NCBI RefSeq assembly: GCF_032911445.1
Contig: NZ_JAWJEJ010000001.1
Coordinates: forward strand, 1,178,001 to 1,242,000
Origin: Sphingomonas sp. HF-S4
Lineage (GTDB): Bacteria; Pseudomonadota; Alphaproteobacteria; Sphingomonadales; Sphingomonadaceae
Direction: 5' to 3'
DNA: 64,000 nucleotides
Made by a program: the position numbers and the translations under genes. Below the pieces are notes generated by a model, which saw only the letters and a program-made list of their open reading frames with translations, ran no database searches and was not told the DNA's origin. Of this stretch, positions 28,297 to 36,660 are shown piece after piece. Position 1 is the stretch's first letter; every line of letters starts with the position of its first letter.

Positions 28297-28961
28297 AGCG
28301 CCGCTTCGCGATATTGGCTTTGCCGCTACTGCTGGCGCCCTGGGTTCAGGCGCGTAGCGCGAAGATGTCGCCCGCGATCGAGACGCGGTTCGCCACGCTG
28401 CCCGATCGGCTCGCAGGTCTACCGCGCTTCGATGGTGGCTATGACAAGCCGATGGCAGCATATCGCGGACCGTCCAATCTCGATCCGGTGATCGCAGTCG
28501 TCTTTGCCGACATCGCCAGACCTGCAACCTGGCGCGAAATGGCCGCGATAGGGCGTGCGAGTGCAGCCCAGGCCGAACTGATCGATACACTGTTCGAGGG
28601 CCGTTACAGCCTGACCGACCAGTCGGGCGCGACGAGCTATTTCGGCGACTACCTCACGAAGCAAGGCGTGAAGCAGAGCTGGATTGTCGAGCATGATGGG
28701 GTCCGCACGACGGTTCTGGTCACGCTGTACCGTACCGAGGACCGCCGCAGGATTTTCGATGCCATTCGCAGGGATCTGCTTGGTGGGATCGAAATGCAGA
28801 GGGTCGCTGCGGCCGACGCGAACTTAGGGAAATCGGATGAACGAAGTCACCTCGATCAAGCCCAGCACGCCCAAGGACTGGGAGACCGACCAGGAGATTC
28901 GCTGGTGCCCGGGCTGCGGCGACTATGCCATCCTCAAGGCGGTCCAGCGGACGATGCCTGA
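28293..28961 (+). CDS. Exported protein of unknown function inserted between korA and korB; 3' end overlaps korB
   Basis: 222 residues, start overlapping the korA stop (ATGA). MKRRFAILALPLLLAPWVQA is a clear signal peptide. The middle (SNLDPVIAVVFADIARPATW, TDQSGATSYFGDYLTKQGVK) has no family I recognise. The last ~42 residues are read out of frame from the korB start region and have biased composition, so the natural end may be near 28830: a one-base shift would meet the TAG in aacttaggg. Either it is a frameshifted gene or a genuine 125-base overlap. Confidence 0.5.
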   Translation: MKRRFAILALPLLLAPWVQARSAKMSPAIETRFATLPDRLAGLPRFDGGYDKPMAAYRGPSNLDPVIAVVFADIARPATWREMAAIGRASAAQAELIDTLFEGRYSLTDQSGATSYFGDYLTKQGVKQSWIVEHDGVRTTVLVTLYRTEDRRRIFDAIRRDLLGGIEMQRVAAADANLGKSDERSHLDQAQHAQGLGDRPGDSLVPGLRRLCHPQGGPADDA

Positions 28962-29871
28962 GATCGGCGGCAGCCCCGAGAACACCGTGTTCGTCAGCGG
29001 GATCGGCTGCTCGTCGCGCTTTCCCTATTACATGGAGACCTATGGCTTCCACACGATCCACGGCCGCGCACCGGCGGTGGCGACGGGGATCAAGCTCGCC
29101 AATCCCGATCTCGACATATGGATCATCACCGGCGACGGCGACGCGCTGTCCATCGGCGGCAACCACACGATGCATCTGCTGAGACGGAATCTGAACTGTC
29201 AGGTGCTGCTGTTCAACAACGAGATCTACGGCCTCACCAAGGGCCAATACTCTCCGACCAGCCGGGAGGGGACACGCTCGCCGTCCACCCCGTTCGGCTC
29301 GGTCGATCACCCCGCCAAGCCCTGCGCCTTCGCGCTCGGCAGCGGCGCCCGCTTCGTCGCCCGCGGGATCGATGTGAGCAAGAACCTGCCATCGGTTCTC
29401 AAGGCGGCGCACGCGCATCAGGGCGCGGCGTTCGTCGAGATCTTCCAGAATTGCATCGTCTACAATGACGACGTCTTCGAATCCTTCACCGCCAAGCCCA
29501 ATGCCGCCGCCAACCAGCTCTGGGTCGAACACGGCAAGCCGATGCTTTTCGCGGGCGGTGCCAAGGGCATCACGCTCGACCGCGAGGCATTGACGCTCAA
29601 GGTCGTCGACGTGGCCGAAGGCGATTGGGAAGCCGCCGGCGTGATCGTCCACAATATCGTCAACCGCGCGGTGGCGCACATGCTGGTCGAGATGCCGTTC
29701 GGCCCGTTCCCGATGGCGCTCGGCGTGCTCTACGACGATCCCGCGCCAACGTTCGAGAGTGCGGTCGTCGCCCAGAACAAGGCGGCCGCCGAGGGCAAGA
29801 AGCCCGATCTCCAGAAACTCGTCGCCAAGGGCCAGACCTGGATGGTCGACAAGGCGCCGCACGCGATCTGA
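28837..29871 (+). CDS. korB: 2-oxoacid (2-oxoglutarate):ferredoxin oxidoreductase, beta subunit
   Basis: 344 residues; ATG preceded by AGGGA about 9 bases upstream. Iron-sulfur ligands C24 and C27 (WCPGCGDYA) and C58 (GIGCSSRFPYY), and the thiamine-diphosphate motif starting GDGDALSIGGNH (99-110). It binds TPP and a 4Fe-4S cluster and pairs with KorA. The start lies inside the 3' part of the intervening exported-protein frame. Confidence 0.94.
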   Translation: MNEVTSIKPSTPKDWETDQEIRWCPGCGDYAILKAVQRTMPEIGGSPENTVFVSGIGCSSRFPYYMETYGFHTIHGRAPAVATGIKLANPDLDIWIITGDGDALSIGGNHTMHLLRRNLNCQVLLFNNEIYGLTKGQYSPTSREGTRSPSTPFGSVDHPAKPCAFALGSGARFVARGIDVSKNLPSVLKAAHAHQGAAFVEIFQNCIVYNDDVFESFTAKPNAAANQLWVEHGKPMLFAGGAKGITLDREALTLKVVDVAEGDWEAAGVIVHNIVNRAVAHMLVEMPFGPFPMALGVLYDDPAPTFESAVVAQNKAAAEGKKPDLQKLVAKGQTWMVDKAPHAI

Positions 29872-29910
29872 AGGCTTGCCGATGCGCGCGCGGCGTGCAT
29901 GTAGGGCAGG

Positions 29911-31146
29911 ATGAACGCGCCGACGCGGGAACAGGGTCGCTTGGAAGAGCGAAGGCGCAGCGCCGGGATGCTCGGCCTGCTTGCGCCCCTATTCCATCGC
30001 CAGATCGACCGGCTCGACCGCGGCATCGCCGAGGGTAGCCTTGAGCTGGTGCTGCCCGATGGTCGCGCGCGACTGCTCGGCGGGCGCGGGGAGGGGCCGA
30101 TAGCGGTGGTCGACCTGCGCAGCTGGCGCGCTTTGGTACGGCTCGGCCTCGAAGGGTCGAGCGGCTGGTACGAGGCTTGGGCGGCGGGGGAGTGGGCGAG
30201 CCCGGACCCCGTCCAGCTCTTCGCGCTGTTCAGCCGCAACCGGGCGGACCTCGCCCGGCCCGCGCGCGCGACCGGGCCTTGGCGGCTGGCCAAGCGGCTA
30301 TGGCATTGGGCGCGGCGCAACCATCGCGGCGGCTCGCGGCGCAACATCCAATATCATTACGACCTGGGGAATGCCTTCTATCGCCCATGGCTCGACGCGG
30401 GCATGACCTATTCGAGCGCGCTGTTCGCCGAACCGGGCCAGTCGCTTGAGGCAGCGCAGGCCGCCAAGCTCCAGGCGATGCTCGATCGCACCGGCACGGC
30501 GCCTGGCGACAGCATCCTCGAGATCGGCTGCGGCTGGGGCTCGTTCGCCGAGCTGGCGGTGCGGGCGGGGCGGCGCGTCGATGGGGTCACGCTCTCGACC
30601 GAGCAAAAGGCCTGGGCCGAGGCGCGCACCGCGGGGCTCGACGGCGCCCGTTTCGCGCTCACCGATTATCGCGACCTTGCCGGCGTGTACGATGCGGTGG
30701 TGAGCATCGAAATGGCCGAGGCGGTTGGGCGCGAATATTGGCCCGCCTATGTCTCGGCGATCGCTCGCGCGCTCAGGCCCGGCGGGCATGCTGCGCTACA
30801 AGTGATCTGCTTCGACGACCTCTTATTCGACGGCTATGCGAACAATGTCGACTTCATCCAGCGCTATGTATTCCCTGGCGGCATGCTCATTCGCGAGACC
30901 GAATTCCGTCACCTAGCCACCGCCAACGGCATGCAATGGCGCGACGAGGTGCGGTTCGGGCCCGATTATGCCGAGACGCTCAGGCGCTGGCGCGCAAATT
31001 TCGATGCCGCCGCGACCGCGGGGCTGCTCCCCGAGCAGTTCGACGCGCGTTTCGTCGCGCTGTGGTGCTATTACCTGATGTATTGCGAGGGCGGCTTCCG
31101 CGGTGGCGGGATCGACGTCGTCCAGGTTACGCTGGTAAAGGCGTAA
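29911..31146 (+). CDS. Cyclopropane-fatty-acyl-phospholipid synthase-like methyltransferase
   Basis: 411 residues, ATG after GGGCAGG. An N-terminal ~120-residue lipid-associated region is followed by [25 protein letters not shown], the SAM motif [15 protein letters not shown] near residue 204, VEIMAEAVG-type segment [13 protein letters not shown], and the C-terminal [13 protein letters not shown]. The family adds a methylene or methyl group to unsaturated acyl chains of membrane phospholipids. Whether it makes cyclopropane or another methylated lipid cannot be told. It ends 47 bases before the tRNA. Confidence 0.85.
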   Translation: MNAPTREQGRLEERRRSAGMLGLLAPLFHRQIDRLDRGIAEGSLELVLPDGRARLLGGRGEGPIAVVDLRSWRALVRLGLEGSSGWYEAWAAGEWASPDPVQLFALFSRNRADLARPARATGPWRLAKRLWHWARRNHRGGSRRNIQYHYDLGNAFYRPWLDAGMTYSSALFAEPGQSLEAAQAAKLQAMLDRTGTAPGDSILEIGCGWGSFAELAVRAGRRVDGVTLSTEQKAWAEARTAGLDGARFALTDYRDLAGVYDAVVSIEMAEAVGREYWPAYVSAIARALRPGGHAALQVICFDDLLFDGYANNVDFIQRYVFPGGMLIRETEFRHLATANGMQWRDEVRFGPDYAETLRRWRANFDAAATAGLLPEQFDARFVALWCYYLMYCEGGFRGGGIDVVQVTLVKA

Positions 31147-31193
31147 CGCCACGCTTGTGCATCGCGGCGCAAAGGCCTAGGCGGCATCGGCGT

Positions 31194-31272
<79 letters not shown>

Positions 31273-31297
31273 CCTCTAAGTGCTTGATTTTGCTGGA

Positions 31298-31921
31298 TTA
31301 TTCTCGGAGCGATGTAGCATCTGCTGTAGCAAGCAATGTAGCAGGTGCCGCGGATCGCGCCTGAAGCTTCTCGGCCGCACGGCGTGAGATAACGTCCGGC
31401 GGATTGTTCAGCGCTGCACTCAGGTTGGCTAAGGTTCCGCTAACGCCCTTCATCACCTCTGCCATCCCGGTCACCACTGTGCGGATTTCCTCGGGCGTCG
31501 GCCCGTCGCCAAAATACGCAACGATCCCACCGGCGATGTCTTCGATGGAGATGGCGCCGCTGCTCTCGGGGTAAATCTCTTTGTACGCTGTTCGCAGAGA
31601 TTGAAGGCATCCATCGACCCGATCGTCATTGCCGTGCCCGACGGCATTCCGAAGGTCATTGAAGCGGTTCAGCGCAGCACAGATTCGATCGCCGGCCTCT
31701 TCATCGCCTTGCCATGCCGCATTTAGCACCTGCACCTTCTGGACGAACCCAAGGTTCCGAAGCCGATCAGGATATGGAAGTAGCTTGTTCAAGACGATCA
31801 CGACTTCGCGTTCGAGCGCCAGGTGGCACGCTAGGATCGTCGCAGCCCGCGGGTCGATACCGTCTACGGCACCAAGCAGCCTGTAAAGCCCTTCGAACGG
31901 ATCGTATCCTACCCTTCCCAT
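31298..31921 (-). CDS. Unknown protein at the island's left end
   Basis: 207 residues from ATG 31921, chosen because GGGGGGAT stands just upstream; the frame is open ~22 codons further. Mainly helical: YDPFEGLYRLLGAVDGIDPR, then RFNDLRNAVGHGNDD (resembling the RN...H pattern of HEPN-like or DUF-type proteins), and a C-terminal helical tail. No signal peptide. A HEPN-type relation is only a suggestion from the N-x(3)-H segment. First gene after the tRNA, pointing back toward it, where an integrase would usually sit. Confidence 0.55.
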   Translation of the reverse strand: MGRVGYDPFEGLYRLLGAVDGIDPRAATILACHLALEREVVIVLNKLLPYPDRLRNLGFVQKVQVLNAAWQGDEEAGDRICAALNRFNDLRNAVGHGNDDRVDGCLQSLRTAYKEIYPESSGAISIEDIAGGIVAYFGDGPTPEEIRTVVTGMAEVMKGVSGTLANLSAALNNPPDVISRRAAEKLQARSAAPATLLATADATSLRE

Positions 31922-32225
31922 ACCATCCCCCCATGAGCCTGCATTGTGTCGTTTGCCATGCGCCCCGGCCTTACGCTTATAGCGCATCCCCCCGCACGAA
32001 TCACCGGCGGGGGAAGATTAACATTCGTAGTGTGCTGAGATCAGCCACACCGACGCTCTGGTGCTTGAAGGCATCGCCAACACCTTGCTGCTCGCCGGCC
32101 TCGATCGAACTGCCTATGGTCCAGGACATAATGCCGGAGGGTCACCGATGGGCGGCTTAATCTGGGACTGATCGCCTGTAGTAGCACCGGCGTGAATGGG
32201 ATATTCCTGTCGCAGGGGGTGCAGA
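31922..32225. other. Intergenic region without a supported gene
   Basis: About 300 bases between divergent island genes. It contains only short frames with no ribosome site. Promoters for both flanking genes are expected here, but I cannot point to a convincing box. Confidence 0.5.
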
Positions 32226-32585
32226 ATGGCAACAGCTATTGATGGCATTTATGCTGGCTACATGAGCGGGTCGGAGGGCAACGGCGTTTTGATGTTCGTC
32301 TTTAAGGACGGCATCATATCGGGGGCTGATCCCCTCGGCGTTTTGTTTGACGGCGAATACACTCCGAACGCGGATGGGACGGTTGCCGCAACCGTCAAGG
32401 TCACCGGTCCCGGTGGCGAGACTGTTATTCAGGGTGCATCCGCTGGACCTTCCGGCCTGACCTATCCGGTGTCCATGACACTGCCGGCGGACTTCGCGTG
32501 CCAAGAGTTCATCCGCGTCGAGACGCCCTTGGGTGCGGTGAATCTCAAGCTCAAAAAAGTTCGGACGTTGGGAGATAATGAGTGA
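32226..32585 (+). CDS. GrlR-like small regulatory protein
   Basis: 119 residues; ATG chosen for the AGGGGG site 7 bases upstream. The sequence IDGIYAGYMSGSEGNGVLMF, then VFKDGIISGADPLGVLFDGEY, follows the beta-barrel pattern of the GrlR family (IYxV.F....G.GVxV..DG...GGD..Y.Y.G.Y), first known as repressors of type III secretion but widespread on mobile DNA. It overlaps the next gene by four bases. Family assignment by pattern only; target unknown. Confidence 0.5.
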   Translation: MATAIDGIYAGYMSGSEGNGVLMFVFKDGIISGADPLGVLFDGEYTPNADGTVAATVKVTGPGGETVIQGASAGPSGLTYPVSMTLPADFACQEFIRVETPLGAVNLKLKKVRTLGDNE

Positions 32586-33148
32586 GCGGGTGGATGGACC
32601 CGCCGGTGCTCGCCGCTACGTTGAGTGCCGTCGCAGCAATCGCGGCGGCGATAGCAACGTGGAGGGGGCCGCTTAGTGCGGCCCGAATGGCCGAAAGCCT
32701 ACGTCGTGGTTCCGAGGCGGCTGCGGACAGTCGACGTTTCAGACTGAACGTTTTCGCGTCGTTAATGCAGGAGCGAGCGGAGATATATTCTCCCGACGCG
32801 GTACGCGCCTTGAACTCGATCGATGTTGCATTCAGTGACTCAATCGCCGTTCGTGAGGCGTGGTCCGAACTATATCAATCGCTTACTTCTCAGCCCAGCG
32901 GGCCTTCCCACGTCATTGACGAGCGGCTTCGAAAGCTCCTCAAGGAAATGGCTGCGGACCTTGGTATCGCCGACAAACTGCGGCTCGATGATTTGGGCCG
33001 CGTCTATTTCCCTAACGTGATGGCCGAAGAGCGGAAAGTCCGCGATCTTGAGCGAGGGGCTGCGCTCGCTCGGCTAAGCACCCAAACATCGCCTCAATCG
33101 AACGTGGCTGATCCCACGGCCGCCCTCTTTCCACCGAAACCAGAATAG
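32582..33148 (+). CDS. DUF6680-like protein with N-terminal membrane anchor
   Basis: 188 residues from GTG overlapping the previous stop. An N-terminal hydrophobic helix (PPVLAATLSAVAAIAAAIAT) is followed by RRFRLNVFASLMQERAEIYS and DAVRALNSIDVAFSDSIAVR, a pattern seen in DUF6680-type proteins, in which a single anchor precedes a cytoplasmic helical domain. Function unknown. The 3' end overlaps the convergent gene by 55 bases. Confidence 0.55.
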   Translation: MSGWMDPPVLAATLSAVAAIAAAIATWRGPLSAARMAESLRRGSEAAADSRRFRLNVFASLMQERAEIYSPDAVRALNSIDVAFSDSIAVREAWSELYQSLTSQPSGPSHVIDERLRKLLKEMAADLGIADKLRLDDLGRVYFPNVMAEERKVRDLERGAALARLSTQTSPQSNVADPTAALFPPKPE

Positions 33149-33588
33149 GTAGTTTCAGCCACCCCAAACGCGGCGCCAAAAGCCCTCCTTCGACGCAACC
33201 TCGCCGGTGTTTCCACCAAGCACCTGAGCCCCGGCCAGCGCGATTGAAAGCTGTCCGGCTCCATGCGGCCCGCTGCGATCTCGCGCTCGACCACATAGTG
33301 CAGCGTGGCCGGATCGACATTCTCGCCGTCGATCTGCGATTCTTGAATGGCAAGTAGGCGCTTGTCGGCGGTGATGGCGCTCAGCAGACCGTTCGTGTCT
33401 TCGCCCTTAGCTTCTAAGTGACGAACCGCGACGCCCATCGTTGCGTTGAACATCTGCAAGAGCGTAACGCGGTCGCTTTCCTGTCGAACCTGCCCAAATA
33501 GGTCCAAAATCCTATCTCGGATTTCTACCGGGCTTATGGAAGTCGCATTCCCCAGTTCGTCGCCGAGCTCCTGCACTCGTGGGTCCAT
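33094..33588 (-). CDS. Unknown protein (island accessory gene)
   Basis: 164 residues; an excellent ribosome site GGAGGACACT precedes the ATG at 33588. Helical N-terminal region (ELGDELGNATSISPVEIRDR), a middle part TADKRLLAIQESQIDGENVD, and a low-complexity Arg/Ala/Gly tail that overlaps the convergent DUF6680-like gene. No domain recognised. Confidence 0.55.
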   Translation of the reverse strand: MDPRVQELGDELGNATSISPVEIRDRILDLFGQVRQESDRVTLLQMFNATMGVAVRHLEAKGEDTNGLLSAITADKRLLAIQESQIDGENVDPATLHYVVEREIAAGRMEPDSFQSRWPGLRCLVETPARLRRRRAFGAAFGVAETTYSGFGGKRAAVGSATFD

Positions 33589-33645
33589 AGTGTCCTCCGA
33601 TGAGATGCCTTCTGAGGCCGGCGGTCTGCCGCCGGACTAGGTTGC

Positions 33646-33927
33646 CTAGGCCAGACCGTCGAGCTTTACGGCCCCTTTTGGCCTGAGAATGTTGGGTACG
33701 TAGTGGAAGCCGGTCATGGTCGAATGGCCGAGAGCGTATTGGATCTCCATATTCAAATAGGTCATGTTCTGCATGACTTCATTGAAGAATCGAGCCTGAT
33801 CTTTCACCGTATCAAGGTCGAGATGATAGAGTGTCATACTCTCCATCTCAATGGGCTCGTTGTTCTTGGCCATCTCCTCAATGGCAATGTAGCAGAGCTT
33901 AACCGTGGGGGCAGCGCTCCGGGACAC
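33646..33927 (-). CDS. Unknown small protein, possibly truncated at its 5' end by the TraA-relic junction
   Basis: 93 residues from GTG 33927; an internal ATG (MAKNNEPIEMESM) is preceded directly by GAGGAG, too close for comfort. The sequence TLYHLDLDTVKDQARFFNEV is clearly protein-like and differs in composition from neighbours. The upstream side abuts the relaxase relic within about 15 bases, so an original promoter or N-terminus may have been lost. Confidence 0.45.
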   Translation of the reverse strand: MSRSAAPTVKLCYIAIEEMAKNNEPIEMESMTLYHLDLDTVKDQARFFNEVMQNMTYLNMEIQYALGHSTMTGFHYVPNILRPKGAVKLDGLA

Positions 33928-33939
33928 GCGGCCAGCCGG

Positions 33940-34593
33940 TTCGATGGCCTCAAACTATCGACCCCGAGAGAGCGAGCGCCGGTCGAACGACAATCCGCGC
34001 TGGGCGGCACTGTCCAGCGCTATGCGCGCACCGTGCAGGACATCCGGCGCATGACCGAACAAGGCCTGCCCGCGCTGGAATATCAGAAGGCAGCAAGGGT
34101 GCAGGCCGCGCAGGCGCTCGATGCGATGCACCGGCATGGCGCGCACGATCTCGATGCCGTGTTCGTGCGAGAGCCCGGCATGGTGGGCGAGGCCGCCAAC
34201 GGGCGCACTGCCAATGCCATTCGCCAGATGCAGTTGGAAAGCGAGCTGCGCGCCAACCCCGATCTTCGTGCCGACCGGTTCGTCCGAGCCTGGCAGCAGC
34301 TCCGCGCGCAGCGCGACAAGCTCAGCGGCTGGCAGAACGAAGATGCGCGCGGCGCGGTCGAGAACCGCATGCGCGCCCTGGCGAAGGGCCTCGAAAAGGA
34401 CCCGGCGCTCGGCGCTGCCCTCAGCCGGCGCGGCAGCGAGTTGCTTGGCCGCCAATGGTCCCCCGAATGGTCGCCGGGCAGTCGCGACGGCGGCATCGGC
34501 GCCGCGATCGGCGATCAGGCGCGCACGCGATCGGTCATCCAGCAACTGACGTTCTCGATCGAGCGGGGGCGCAATCTTGGAATCGGATTATGA
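33940..34593 (+). pseudogene. TraA-type conjugative relaxase, C-terminal relic
   Basis: About 217 in-frame codons starting at FDGLKLSTPRERAPVERQSA and ending QQLTFSIERGRNLGIGL. The series VQRYARTVQDIRRMTEQGLP, QKAARVQAAQAL and LGRQWSPEWSP is what follows the helicase part of Ti-type TraA/MobA relaxases in alphaproteobacteria. The nicking and helicase domains (over 700 residues) are absent. It overlaps the DUF6118 gene by an ATGA junction, the usual neighbour order in conjugative elements. Confidence 0.7.
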
Positions 34594-35335
34594 AGGCTGA
34601 AAGTACCGTCCAGCCAGCCGGCGACATCGACGATCCGGAAGTGGCGTTCGAGGCGATGACCCGAAAGCTGGCCGGGCTGACGGCGGCGGTGGAGGGGTTC
34701 GCGGCGCGCCAGCAGGAGCTGCATGCGCGCGACTATGGGCCAGACCCAGCCAAGATCCATGGCCTCTCGGGCAAGATGGTCGACGCGATCAACAAGCTCG
34801 CCGCGAGGCCGGGCGTGGCGCTGACGCCCGAAACACTTGCACCGCAAATCGCTGAAGCTGGCGCGCGCGTGCGCGCCGCCGATCATCAGGCCTGGGGCAA
34901 TGCTAATCGGAGCTTGGTGCTGCGATCCAGTCGCTCAACGGTGTGGTGGCTTCCGCGATCAACGCCAGTACGCAGAAGCTTTGGATCATAGGGACGGCGA
35001 CTGCCGCCTTGGTGGTGAGATTTGCGTTCGGCACGGTCGTTCCGACGCGGATCGCGCAGTCGGTGCCCGAGAGCTGGCATCGGCCGGAGCAGAGGGCGGC
35101 GGACGTGCTACAGCGCGGCGAATGGGATGCCGGGATGCGGTTGTTGCAGGTGGCTGATCCGGCACGTCTGCGCGCAATGGAGAAGGCGGCGTTGATCGTG
35201 AAGGACAATGCCTCGGCTCTGGCGGATTGTCATAACCGTGCCGAGGAATTGCAGCGTAGGGTACAATGCAAGATTGCCGTAGGCATCCCAAGCACTGATA
35301 GACCCGCCAATCGGGAATCTGTTCCGCGGCAATAA
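34590..35335 (+). pseudogene. DUF6118 family protein, frameshifted
   Basis: The first part is read in one frame from ATG 34590 (EVAFEAMTRKLAGLTAAVEG ... RVRAADHQAWGNANRSL) and the rest in another (AAIQSLNGVVASAIN, membrane segment, then VPESWHRPEQRAADVLQRGE and LADCHNRAEELQRRVQCKI). Adding one G at about 34917 (ttgg to ttggg) would restore SLGAAIQSL and join the two parts into a full-length protein. Such proteins accompany traA genes in alphaproteobacterial conjugative elements. Single-base loss is the simplest reading; a sequencing error is the alternative. Confidence 0.7.
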
Positions 35336-35819
35336 CCGAATCAAAGGCGCGAACGCGGGCCTCTACGCCGCGTCACGCCTACAGAAACCAATGCAGCCGA
35401 GGTTCCGCCCGGGCGTCTTGTTCATTCGTATTTTTATGGAACGTGAAAATCTCATTTATCAAAGGATTTGAGGGGTAACTGCGATCGTTTAGCTCCCCAA
35501 TCGCCTGCGAGAGGGGGCTGTGATCGGACGTCTTTTCACCTCCATGGCATGTGGACAGGTGATCATAGACGATTTCTATGATCGGGAGACGACGACTTTT
35601 CGGAGCCGGCATTCTTTAGCGCTTGACTGGCGAGGGCTGCCATGTCCAATCTCGGGAAGCGGTAAGTGATTACAGAACCATAGCCGCGGTGTCGCACATG
35701 CTTGTTTTTGAACGGTGGAACGCTCGAATGGCGTTTGCCGCAGGGGGGCCATGCGTCGACAGCACGCCGGATTTCCGCGACATGTTTTGGGCCGTGCGCG
35801 CCGTTCGAACGGGCAAGCG
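35336..35819. other. AT-richer intergenic region upstream of the RTX locus
   Basis: Nearly 480 bases with no frame that has both a ribosome site and protein-like composition. It probably holds the promoter of the RTX operon and may include a second decay junction. I see no clear promoter boxes, repeats or RNA gene. Confidence 0.5.
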
Positions 35820-36659
35820 GTGCCGAAACCATTTCGGACACGCGCGCTGGGTCCGCTGTGCTGCTTTTTGAGCGGCGTCGCGGCGAGCAGCTGTATGTCG
35901 GTCGAGCCCGCAGTGCCGCTCGAGCGGACTTGGTCCTATTCGCCTAACGCACCAGGCAGCCAGCCTAATCCGATGGCGATAGACGTACCCGATCCCCTGC
36001 CCACGGGCGCAGCTTCTTCACAGTCAGGCGGACAGCGTATGTCGAAGCATCAAGTGCTCGCTGAGCGTCGATTCGAGACCAATCTCGATTTATCGCAGAT
36101 CGCCGCGATCGTCATCGCGCATTTGGGGGATCGCGCCGGCTCGGGCAATGCGAGCGCGCTCGCCGCATTGATCGAGACCTCCAAAGTCCCGCCCGCGGCG
36201 TCGAACCCGTCTTTTCCTAGCCAGGTCGTGATATCTACCCGCGCCTGTGGCCGCGCCGACGGTCCACTGCGCCAATGGGCGGAAACGCGGTTCTGTAGAG
36301 GCGTCGCAACGCGCTATGACGAGCTTCGTATCGAGACCTTCGTGCGCTGGCGGACGATGACCGAGGTGCCGTGCTCCGATTGCGTGACGCGATACATGCA
36401 GCGGCTCAATGCGTTCACCATAGATAGTTTCGCCGCAAGCCTTCGTGCGGCCGGGTACGACGGGCTCGGCGTCATAGAAGGCCAGCGGATGGCGGGCGAG
36501 TTCCGCTCGCCCTTGGTACACAGCGGCTTCTCACGCGACGAAGCGCCGCTGATCGCGGTAAGCCATCGTCCGCCCACCGATCTGGCGGGCCGCCCTGCCG
36601 ACCTGACTCCGGCAATTTTCCAGCTGCAGCTCTATTACTCCGCGAATCGGGAGAACTGA
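35820..36659 (+). CDS. Lipoprotein candidate preceding the giant RTX gene
   Basis: 279 residues if started at GTG 35820, giving a basic start and hydrophobic stretch PKPFRTRALGPLCCFLSGVA followed by ASSC as a lipobox-like cleavage site; upstream in-frame ATGs at 35715 and 35748 give poorer signals. The body is Ser/Pro-rich, then helical (LDLSQIAAIVIAHLGDRAGS) with paired cysteines (TRACGRADG, TRFCRGVAT, VPCSDCVTRYMQ) suggestive of disulfides outside the cytoplasm. It stops one base before the RTX start. Function unknown; a surface anchor or secretion accessory is possible. Confidence 0.5.
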   Translation: MPKPFRTRALGPLCCFLSGVAASSCMSVEPAVPLERTWSYSPNAPGSQPNPMAIDVPDPLPTGAASSQSGGQRMSKHQVLAERRFETNLDLSQIAAIVIAHLGDRAGSGNASALAALIETSKVPPAASNPSFPSQVVISTRACGRADGPLRQWAETRFCRGVATRYDELRIETFVRWRTMTEVPCSDCVTRYMQRLNAFTIDSFAASLRAAGYDGLGVIEGQRMAGEFRSPLVHSGFSRDEAPLIAVSHRPPTDLAGRPADLTPAIFQLQLYYSANREN

Positions 36660-36660
36660 C

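Noticed and set aside
33618-33635. Hairpin CCGGCGG-TCTG-CCGCCGG between two minus-strand island genes
   Set aside because: Perfect 7-bp stem but no T-run and short; not strong enough to call a terminator.
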